Part shown: positions 1-4,904 of the stretch, in pieces
How the letters are laid out: each line of letters starts with the position of its first letter
How positions within the stretch are numbered: position 1 is the stretch's first letter
Assembly (NCBI GenBank): GCA_964625745.1
Contig: CAZVCJ010000189.1
Span: 1-7,563 of the forward strand
Source: CAZVCJ01 sp964625745
GTDB lineage: Bacteria; Chloroflexota; Anaerolineae; VGOG01
Direction of reading: 5' to 3'
DNA length: 7,563 nt
Position numbers and translations under genes: made by a program
Notes under the pieces: model-generated
Database searches by the model: none
What the model saw: only the letters and a program-made list of their open reading frames with translations
Told to the model about the DNA's origin: nothing

Positions 1-48
1 GCCGAAAGTAGGGATATATGGCAAGGCCCTGAAAGGTCCTATTGCCAT

Positions 49-552
49 CTACTGAGAATAGCAATGCCAGCCGCCGTGCCGGTTCTGCATCGTCCTGAGC
101 CATTCCAGAGCTGCTTTACATTCTCTGCACTCCCTCATCCCCACCTGGCGCAGAAGCTCCACGACGTCGGCAGTGATCCAGGTAACGCCCTGCTCGTTAC
201 TCAGCTCGACCATCCAGGGAGGAATGGCGAGCGAAGGATTCTCGCTCCAGCCGCCATCAGGTCTCTGACGACTTAATATGAACTGCACCGCGCTGGCTAC
301 GTTGACTCCCTCTGGCGACAGCCCCACTTTCAGCAGGAGAAGGGTGTTCCTGACTGTCTCCCGCATCCCCCAGTTCTCTGGATCAAGGCGGCTTGGGAAG
401 GCCCCATTGGAGCACTGCTGCTTTATTAGATCCAATAGACACCCTTCTGCTTGCGGGGAATCGCTCAGGCCGAAGAAATCCAGGCACGTGAGCTTCGTCG
501 TCTCATCTCCTTGCGTGAAGATCAACGGAAATGGATCGTGTTTCAGCTTCAT
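49..552 (-). CDS. Alpha-toroid (squalene-cyclase/prenyltransferase repeat-like) protein, possibly truncated
   Basis: The 167-residue product has three repeats of the type seen in squalene/hopene cyclases and protein prenyltransferase beta subunits: a helix followed by a Gly-rich QW-like turn. They end near residues 50 (CSNGAFPSR), 100 (RQRPDGGW) and 160 (MQNRHGGW). No DXDD-type cyclase motif is visible and there is no signal peptide, so it is probably a soluble helical-barrel protein rather than a working cyclase; any substrate is unknown. Family members are usually longer, with five or more repeats, so this one looks short. It ends with TAG directly after the third GGW turn. The same frame then reads ATG and stays open to the window edge, which may mean a broken gene. 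The ATG start is secure: AGGAGG lies 9 nt upstream and an in-frame TGA blocks extension. It is the third gene of the leftward cluster, 6 nt after the SLOG gene. Confidence 0.72.
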   Translation of the reverse strand: MKLKHDPFPLIFTQGDETTKLTCLDFFGLSDSPQAEGCLLDLIKQQCSNGAFPSRLDPENWGMRETVRNTLLLLKVGLSPEGVNVASAVQFILSRQRPDGGWSENPSLAIPPWMVELSNEQGVTWITADVVELLRQVGMRECRECKAALEWLRTMQNRHGGWHCYSQ

Positions 553-558
553 CGCACA

Positions 559-1092
559 TCACCTCCTAATGCTATCCAATACCTCCCAGAATTCCTCCAG
601 GTCAGACACCAGGCGTACATCGGTCTCAGCCATTATCTCCGGCGGGATGCCGCTGATCAGGGACGCCACAACGACCACCGGCGGGCTGCCGACCCACTTG
701 GTCCACACAATCTCGCCCATGGTGCCGCAACTGAGGCCGATGCAGAGCATGACCTCGGCCAGTTGGCAGATACGGGGGAATTGCTCAGGCCAGGTGAGGT
801 CATCTATCACCACGTCGCACAAGTGGCGATGCTTTTGGCACTCGTTAGTCTCTTCCTGGATGCCTGTGCCGCCGCTGGGTATCAGCCCGATGACCTTTTG
901 GCCTCCGGCACGGCGATAGACCTCTGCTGCCCACAGGCCGATGCCCCGATCTGGGACGACGACGAGTTCGTGGCCCCGCCGGGCCAGTTCTGTGGCTGCC
1001 TCTGCGACGCATCTTCGGTAAGCCTCGGTCTCCAGGCCGGCCGCTGACGCTACTTTTGGGACATTAGTTGGTCCGATGATGGCTACATTCAT
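559..1092 (-). CDS. SLOG/LOG-like Rossmann-fold protein (TIGR00725 type)
   Basis: This 177-residue cytoplasmic protein starts MNVAIIGP, a beta strand and glycine turn typical of the TIGR00725 (DprA/LOG-like, SLOG superfamily) proteins. A second strand (HELVVVPDRGIG, residues 41-52) is followed by a helix and by RRAGGQKVIGLIPSGG (60-75). The signature Gly-rich loop with a following Glu is IGLSCGTMGEI (118-128), which corresponds to the PGGxGTxxE nucleotide-ligand loop of LOG enzymes but with PGG replaced by LSC. Known LOG relatives cleave nucleotide 5'-monophosphates; for this branch no reaction is established, so binding of a nucleotide-like ligand is an inference. The ATG at 1092 is chosen because the homologous region begins there. 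The frame is open much further upstream, but that stretch runs antisense-like through the MFS gene. A GGAGG sits about 16 nt upstream, a rather long spacing. The last codons, AGG AGG TGA, are also the ribosome binding site of the next gene. Confidence 0.82.
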   Translation of the reverse strand: MNVAIIGPTNVPKVASAAGLETEAYRRCVAEAATELARRGHELVVVPDRGIGLWAAEVYRRAGGQKVIGLIPSGGTGIQEETNECQKHRHLCDVVIDDLTWPEQFPRICQLAEVMLCIGLSCGTMGEIVWTKWVGSPPVVVVASLISGIPPEIMAETDVRLVSDLEEFWEVLDSIRR

Positions 1093-1105
1093 TTGCTTCT
1101 TTCTC

Positions 1106-1201
1106 TCGCCTCCGATAAACGGCGATGCGGGGACTGCTGAAGTGTTGTCGCTCCTTGAGGGTAGTGCGCTGTAGGTAGAGCCCCTCCTCAATTGGACCAC
1201 C
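1106..1201 (-). pseudogene. Possible eroded C-terminal coding remnant between the MFS and SLOG genes
   Basis: The 161-bp gap between the MFS stop and the SLOG start contains, in one minus-strand frame, about 32 codons that read like real protein. They include EEGLYLQRTTLKERQHF and end in SPRIAVYRRR. The pattern of a helix with basic and aromatic residues, then a short beta strand ending in 'VYRR', resembles from memory the C-termini of GT39-type membrane glycosyltransferases, but this is weak. No start codon or ribosome binding site of its own is visible. If translated on, the frame would run into the SLOG gene and stop at 1064-1066. It could equally be chance composition in a spacer. Confidence 0.2.
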
Positions 1202-1253
1202 GGCATTGACACAGTCTCGTCCATTGGTATTACAGCAGTTAACAGACAGGGGT

Positions 1254-2483
1254 TTAACTCTGTGCGCGGGTCGGTGTCGGCTTCGTCTCCCGTGATGGGA
1301 GCCCTCGTGCCAGCAGGACAAACCCCGTCGCGGCCGCCAACCCCATCACCAGGCCGCCGTACCAGATGGCCACTGGCGCCAGGTTGTCGTTCAGGAAGCC
1401 TCCGATCACCGGCCCGATGCCGAACCCGATCCCCCACGTCAGGCTGTAGACGCTCATGTACCGACCCCGCGTGGCGGGCGGAGCCAGGTTGGCGGTCAGT
1501 GCCGTGGACGTGGGGACCACGATCATTTCGCCGATGGTGAGAAGGACCATGCTGACCAGGAACGTCGGGAAGTTCCACCCCAACGCCACGCTGCCGGTGC
1601 CCAGGGCAAGGAACAGTGACCCGACCGCCAGCACTGGCAAATGGTGGTAGCGCTCGGTGACCCGCGTGGTGGCGTATTGGAACAGCACCACCATCGCCGC
1701 GTTGGCGGCCATGATGAAGCCGTACTGGCTCTCCGGCACGCCGAAGTTCTCTTTGGCGTACACCGGCAGGAGCACCATCAGCAGTACGTGGGCCATCACG
1801 GCCAGAGTGTACACTCCGCAGAAGGCCAGGAACGGCCGGTCGCGCAATACCTGGCCGTAGCCGCCATCGGTTTGGGGCTGGTCGGAGGTGGCCTGCTTTT
1901 GCGGCACGGTCTCGGCCACCAGGAACAGTACCAGCAGGGTGAAGATGGCGTTTGCCCCGGCCGCGATGTAAAAGGCCAGGGCGTAGGACGTAGCGGTGAC
2001 AAATCCGCCGACCGAGGGGCCGATGGCCACACCCAGGTTGTTGCTCATGCGCAGCAAGGCGTAGGCGCTGCCCCGTCGTTCAGGCTCGATGAGGTCTGCT
2101 ACCATGGAGTTGCTCCCGACGCTAAACAGCGGGCCGAAGGCGCCACTGATCGCCATCAGGATGACCCACGGTTGCAGCGTGTCGGCTGAGCTCATCGCTA
2201 ACATTGTGGCGCTATTGGCGGCCAGGCTCAGCACCATGACCCCTTTGCGACCGAAGCGATCCGCTGCCGGGCCGGCGACGGTGGTGGTGGCCAACCCGGC
2301 GGCCGCGTTCAGCGTGAGCAGCAGGGCCACGGTGGTCAGCGGGATGTCCAATCGCTGGCGCATGTAGATGGTCAGGAATGGCCAGATCATGCTGCCACCG
2401 GCGGCGCTGATCAGCATACCCCAGAACAAGAGCCAGAACTGACGCGGATAGCCAGCGGCGACTCGCTTTATTCGATCCAGCAT
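1254..2483 (-). CDS. MFS transporter, drug/H+ antiporter-like (DHA1 type)
   Basis: The 409-residue integral inner-membrane protein has the hydrophobic pattern of a 12-helix major facilitator. Motif A lies in the loop after helix 2 as G71-xxx-D75-R76-x-G78-R79-K80. The antiporter motif C of helix 5 is present as NNLGVAIGPSVGG (residues 148-160), and its counterpart in the second half reads WGIGFGIGPVIGG. Motif C is characteristic of proton-coupled exporters, so efflux of a small molecule is the likely role; the substrate cannot be read from the sequence. The hydrophilic central loop (around residues 195-208, rich in Gln, Thr and Asp) separates the two six-helix halves. Length is normal for the family. 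The ATG start is supported by GGAG 7 nt upstream. It is the first gene of the leftward cluster, with a candidate promoter 40-70 bp upstream. About 160 bp separates it from the SLOG gene, so co-transcription of all three genes is plausible but not certain. Confidence 0.93.
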   Translation of the reverse strand: MLDRIKRVAAGYPRQFWLLFWGMLISAAGGSMIWPFLTIYMRQRLDIPLTTVALLLTLNAAAGLATTTVAGPAADRFGRKGVMVLSLAANSATMLAMSSADTLQPWVILMAISGAFGPLFSVGSNSMVADLIEPERRGSAYALLRMSNNLGVAIGPSVGGFVTATSYALAFYIAAGANAIFTLLVLFLVAETVPQKQATSDQPQTDGGYGQVLRDRPFLAFCGVYTLAVMAHVLLMVLLPVYAKENFGVPESQYGFIMAANAAMVVLFQYATTRVTERYHHLPVLAVGSLFLALGTGSVALGWNFPTFLVSMVLLTIGEMIVVPTSTALTANLAPPATRGRYMSVYSLTWGIGFGIGPVIGGFLNDNLAPVAIWYGGLVMGLAAATGFVLLARGLPSRETKPTPTRAQS

Positions 2484-2522
2484 ACGAGTGCTCCAATCCT
2501 TCAGCTTGTAGCGACCTGCTGT

Positions 2523-2551
2523 ATTATAGCACGACAGGCCGCACTCTGCAA
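2523..2551 (-). promoter_or_regulatory. Leftward promoter P1 for the MFS cluster
   Basis: Read on the minus strand: TTGCAG (plus 2546-2551), a 17-bp spacer, then a perfect TATAAT (plus 2523-2528) preceded by TGC, an extended -10 element. The -35 matches the consensus at only three of six bases, which the extended -10 would compensate. Transcription would start near 2516 and give a 5' leader of about 33 nt before the MFS ATG. This is inferred from the pattern only. Confidence 0.6.
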
Positions 2552-2579
2552 TTGTGAACCTTTTGGAGGCCGCGAGAGT

Positions 2580-2607
2580 ATTATAATGAGGGAACGAGAT
2601 TTGACAA
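2580..2607 (-). promoter_or_regulatory. Leftward promoter P2, sharing its -35 site with the rightward promoter
   Basis: On the minus strand: TTGTCA (plus 2602-2607, five of six consensus bases), a 16-bp spacer, then TATAAT (plus 2580-2585). The -35 box overlaps the TTGACA box of the rightward promoter on the other strand by five bases. RNA polymerase could hardly occupy both at once. It may be an alternative start for the MFS cluster. Confidence 0.4.
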
Positions 2608-2630
2608 TTGGCTCTATGTTGTGATACAAT
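2601..2630 (+). promoter_or_regulatory. Rightward promoter of the ABC importer operon
   Basis: A perfect TTGACA (2601-2606), an 18-bp spacer and TACAAT (2625-2630, five of six), preceded by TG one base before the hexamer, make a strong sigma-70-type extended promoter. A start near 2637 is expected. The -10 lies inside an imperfect palindrome, AT-x-TTGT-GAT-ACAA-x-AT (2616-2632), which could be a repressor site; no regulator gene is in the window. It would drive the binding protein, both permeases and the genes beyond. Confidence 0.7.
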
Positions 2631-2660
2631 ATGATCATGGAACTGGGGAAGCTATTTTCA

Positions 2661-2688
2661 GGCTGAGATGGCTTGCGGCCAGCCTTTT
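2661..2688 (+). promoter_or_regulatory. Weak leader hairpin followed by TTTT
   Basis: TGGC (2669-2672) can pair with GCCA (2678-2681) around TTGCG, with GGC (2661-2663) and GCC (2682-2684) extending the stem across a 5-nt bulge. Alternatively GGCTG pairs with CAGCC over a 14-nt loop. Four T residues follow at 2685-2688. It is too weak to call an intrinsic terminator but could act as an attenuating or pausing structure 25-50 nt into the transcript. Confidence 0.25.
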
Positions 2689-2690
2689 GC

Positions 2691-2728
2691 GACCTTGAGC
2701 GAGGACTGTTCGCAGCCGGCTCAACGTC
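2691..2728 (+). promoter_or_regulatory. UUCG-capped stem-loop in the importer operon leader
   Basis: The stem runs GAC (2691-2693) with GTC (2726-2728), a C/C mismatch, TTGAGC (2695-2700) with GCTCAA (2719-2724), a GA/G internal loop, GG with CC, a bulged A (2705), and CTG with CAG around a TTCG tetraloop (2709-2712). That is 14 base pairs in one hairpin about 55-90 nt into the predicted transcript. No T-run follows, so it is not a terminator. I do not recognise a known riboswitch class. It may stabilise or regulate the mRNA. Confidence 0.45.
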
Positions 2729-2837
2729 TGGAGAAAATGTTACCAATTAGTGGACGTCAGTAGAGGAGGTGATGAAACGGGACCAGAAAGATAGGTACAG
2801 AAGAGGGATCTTCCACCTGCAGGTTGATTCGCATTTT

Positions 2838-2861
2838 GCAACACAAACAAAATTAAGGAGG
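2838..2861 (+). repeat. Translation-initiation block, copy A (binding-protein gene)
   Basis: A 24-nt block beginning GCAACACAAAC and ending TAAGGAGG lies 5 nt before the binding-protein ATG. It recurs at 6024-6047 before the second permease with 22 of 24 bases identical and the same 5-nt spacing. It includes the ribosome binding site AGGAGG. The A-rich, unstructured stretch ahead of the AGGAGG probably acts as a translation enhancer. Confidence 0.75.
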
Positions 2862-2866
2862 AGAAA

Positions 2867-4816
2867 ATGTTTAGCAACAAGAAGTGGATGATTTTGATCG
2901 CCCTGGTGGCAATTGCCGCCATGGTACTCCCGGCCTGCGCTCCGCCGGCCACCCCTGAGGTGGTCGTGAAGGAGGTGCCCGTCGAGAAGAAGGTCATCGA
3001 GACCGTGATAGTCGAGAAGGAAGTGCCCGTCGAGAAAGAGGTGGTCAAGGAAGTAGAGAAAGAGGTGATCAGGACCGTAGTGGTCGAGAAGGAAGTGCGG
3101 GTGGAGGTTACTGCCGTTCCGCCCCCTAAAGCAGTCAAGGACACCCTGGTGATTTGCATGTCCCAGGAGCCGGACACCCTCTACGTGGTTACTTCCAACA
3201 TGGCCGTGCAGCGCAATGTCTACAACGCCTACATGGATATGGGTTCCGCTTCCGATACCGGCTATTGGTTCTACACCGAATTGCTGGAAAAGCTCCCCAC
3301 GTTGGAAGATGGCGACGCAGTCTTGATCGGTGAGGAAGGGCCAGAAGGCCAGCTTGTCATCACCTACAAGATCAAGCCGGGTATCTACTGGCACGACGGT
3401 GAGCCTCTCACTGCCGAAGACTTCAAGTACGCCTACGATGTGCGCATGGATCCCAATTCAGGCATCGTCAGTCGTGCCACCATAGAAAAGATCGAAAGCA
3501 TGGAGGTGGTTGATGATCTGACCCTCAAGGTGACCCTCAAGAAGGGGATCATGGACCCGATGTACGGCCCGTACTATATCCCAGAGCCGTTACCCAAGCA
3601 CGCTCTGGATAGCATGACCCCTGAGGAGATCATTGACAGCGAATACTCGCGCACGGGGTATCCTGGTGTCGGTCCCTTTGTCTTTGAAGAGTGGGTGGCA
3701 GGCGATCACATCAGCTTTACCAAGAACGAGAACTACTTCCAGAGTGGTCCCAATTTCGAAAAGGTGGTCTTTCGCTTCATTCCCGACACCAATGCCTTGA
3801 TGGCGGCCCTCATCGCCGGCGACTGTGACGTGGCGACCAACGATGGGTTGCAGGTCACCAACCTGCCCTTCCTACAGCAGGCCAAGGCCAAAGGGCTGGT
3901 GGACTATCACGCCCAGGCCGGCACGGTGTGGGAGCACGTAGACATCAACCAATGGCCGTGGGACGACCGCCTGCCCTGGTTCGCCAAGAAAGAAGCCCGT
4001 CAGGCCCTGGGCTATGGCACCAACCGCCTCCAGATGACCGAACAGATCCTCTACGGCGAAACGGCGCCTATGGAGAGCTGGATCCCGTCCGATAGCTGGG
4101 CCTTTAACCCCGACGCGAAAAAGTACCCCTACGATCCCGACAAGGCGAAGGAGTTGTTGGCCTCGGTGGGCTTTGAGGACAAGGACGGCGACGGTGTGGT
4201 GGAGGCCTATGGCTATTCCGGCACCTACCCCGATGGCACGGCATGGGAGATCCCCGATGGCACACCGTTTGAGGTCAGCTTCAACACCACCACGGGCAAT
4301 GCCATGCGCGAGGCACTGTCGCAGATCCTCCAGGCCAACATGGCCGACATCGGCATCAAGGTCAACCTGGATCTGATGCCGTCGTCTGTCTACTTTGCCG
4401 ACGACGGCCCGCTGTCCCAGTGCCGCTTTGACATCTGTGAGTATGCCTGGGTCTCCGACCCTGATCCCGGAGGCGATACGCTGTGGATCGGTGTGGACAT
4501 CCTGAACGAGGCGGGCGAAGTGATGATCACTGAGCAGATCCCCAGAGAAGAGGATGACTGGAACGGCCAGAACTACGACGGCTGGGTGAACGAAGAAGCC
4601 TCAAAGCTTAGCTTTGACGCCACCAATACGCTCCGTCAAAGCGAGCGCATCCCCTTCTACTTTGCTCAGCAAGTGATCTTCATGGAAGAATTGCCCACGC
4701 TGCCGCTGTTCCAGCGTGTAGAGGTCACTGGCTTTGCCCCCGATCTCAAAGGTTGGGTAAAGGGTCCTTCCAACTACGTGACCTGGAACATCCACGAGTG
4801 GTACTTTGAGGATTAG
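2867..4816 (+). CDS. ABC importer family-5 solute-binding lipoprotein (peptide/nickel class)
   Basis: The 649-residue protein captures a solute outside the membrane and delivers it to the permeases encoded downstream. Residues 1-23 are a lipoprotein signal peptide (basic NKK, hydrophobic core, lipobox LPAC) with the acylated cysteine at 24. Residues 31-82 are a Val/Glu/Lys/Pro repeat linker. From about residue 92 to near the C-terminus it matches the SBP_bac_5 (DppA/OppA) fold; the family hallmark is YWHDGEPLTAEDFKYAYD (174-191). NENYF and YPYDPDKAKELLASVGF are further typical segments. The last is followed by an acidic loop, DKDGDGVVE (438-446), reminiscent of a calcium loop. The family binds peptides, but also sugars, nickel or other solutes, so the substrate is open. 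Length is above the usual 520-560 because of the linker and insertions. AGGAGG 5 nt before the ATG fixes the start. First gene of the rightward operon. Confidence 0.95.
   Translation: MFSNKKWMILIALVAIAAMVLPACAPPATPEVVVKEVPVEKKVIETVIVEKEVPVEKEVVKEVEKEVIRTVVVEKEVRVEVTAVPPPKAVKDTLVICMSQEPDTLYVVTSNMAVQRNVYNAYMDMGSASDTGYWFYTELLEKLPTLEDGDAVLIGEEGPEGQLVITYKIKPGIYWHDGEPLTAEDFKYAYDVRMDPNSGIVSRATIEKIESMEVVDDLTLKVTLKKGIMDPMYGPYYIPEPLPKHALDSMTPEEIIDSEYSRTGYPGVGPFVFEEWVAGDHISFTKNENYFQSGPNFEKVVFRFIPDTNALMAALIAGDCDVATNDGLQVTNLPFLQQAKAKGLVDYHAQAGTVWEHVDINQWPWDDRLPWFAKKEARQALGYGTNRLQMTEQILYGETAPMESWIPSDSWAFNPDAKKYPYDPDKAKELLASVGFEDKDGDGVVEAYGYSGTYPDGTAWEIPDGTPFEVSFNTTTGNAMREALSQILQANMADIGIKVNLDLMPSSVYFADDGPLSQCRFDICEYAWVSDPDPGGDTLWIGVDILNEAGEVMITEQIPREEDDWNGQNYDGWVNEEASKLSFDATNTLRQSERIPFYFAQQVIFMEELPTLPLFQRVEVTGFAPDLKGWVKGPSNYVTWNIHEWYFED
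2957..3112 (+). repeat. Val/Glu/Lys repeat linker coding segment within the binding-protein gene
   Basis: It encodes residues 31-82, built from recurring units such as VVKEVPVEKKV, VIVEKEVPVEKEVV and VVVEKEVRVEV. At the DNA level GTCGAGAAGGAAGTG and close variants recur. The segment is highly charged and lacks glycine, so it is likely a stiff or extended stalk that holds the binding domain away from the lipid anchor. It also creates long open but spurious minus-strand frames rich in Ser and Thr. Confidence 0.85.
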
Positions 4817-4842
4817 GAGTATGTAGCGGTGGCTTGTCAGTA

Positions 4843-4872
4843 GCAATGGCGGTGCGTGAGCGCCGCCATTGC
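4843..4872 (+). promoter_or_regulatory. Intercistronic 13-bp hairpin with GUGA tetraloop
   Basis: GCAATGGCGGTGC (4843-4855) pairs with GCGCCGCCATTGC (4860-4872) around GTGA, a GNRA-type loop. All thirteen pairs form, one of them a G-U wobble. It lies 26 nt after the binding-protein stop and 32 nt before the permease start. TCTATCTT follows, not a true T-run, so it is more likely a 3'-end stabiliser or partial terminator than a full one. Similar hairpins after binding-protein genes protect that part of the mRNA, so more binding protein than permease is made; that role is inferred here. Confidence 0.75.
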
Positions 4873-4904
4873 TCTATCTTGAGCGGGGATGGAGCGAGGT
4901 AAAA

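Larger units (their letters stand above)
2484..2866. other. Gene-free divergent control region
   Basis: This 383-bp gap separates the leftward MFS cluster from the rightward ABC importer operon. It is more AT-rich on its left side, where candidate promoters for both directions lie (2523-2630). The rest (about 2637-2866) would be the transcribed leader of the importer operon and contains hairpins and short upstream ORFs, none of which I regard as a confirmed gene. Two palindromic CAATTG sites (2549-2554 and 2605-2610) form an inverted pair, CAATTGT and ACAATTG, 56 bp apart centre to centre. They could be operator half-sites, but no known regulator is recognised. Confidence 0.8.

Noticed and set aside
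451..1047. Plus-strand open frames opposite the alpha-toroid and SLOG genes (also 278-919)
   Set aside because: They are antisense to well-supported genes, lack ribosome binding sites, and their products show no family features.
1237..1259. Inverted repeat AGTTAA/TTAACT across the MFS stop codon as a terminator
   Set aside because: It has only six AT-rich pairs over an 11-nt loop and no T-run on either strand, so it is not convincing as a terminator.
1093..1578. N-terminal extension of the SLOG gene on the minus strand
   Set aside because: The frame is open to 1578, but its product there is low-complexity Gly/Arg/His-rich sequence antiparallel to nothing known, and it overlaps the MFS gene in another frame. 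The family begins at MNVAIIG.
2740..3394. Two long minus-strand frames across the start of the binding-protein gene
   Set aside because: They are shadows of the repeat linker. One is almost pure Ser/Thr/Phe repeats (STGTSFST) and the other is His/Leu/Asp-rich, as expected from reading the Val/Glu/Lys codons backwards.
4178..4204. DKDGDGVVE in the binding protein as a true EF-hand or dockerin domain
   Set aside because: It is a single acidic loop without the flanking helices or a second loop. Such loops are common in family-5 binding proteins, so it is noted only as a possible metal site.
4816..4826. AGGAG followed by ATG TAG, a start-stop mini-ORF just after the binding-protein stop
   Set aside because: It is very short and could easily be chance. 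Nothing links it to control of the permease gene.
4869..4904. TTG start giving a 12-residue extension of the DppB-like permease
   Set aside because: The TTG lies within the 3' arm of the hairpin and has no ribosome binding site. The downstream ATG has one and gives the usual permease N-terminus.
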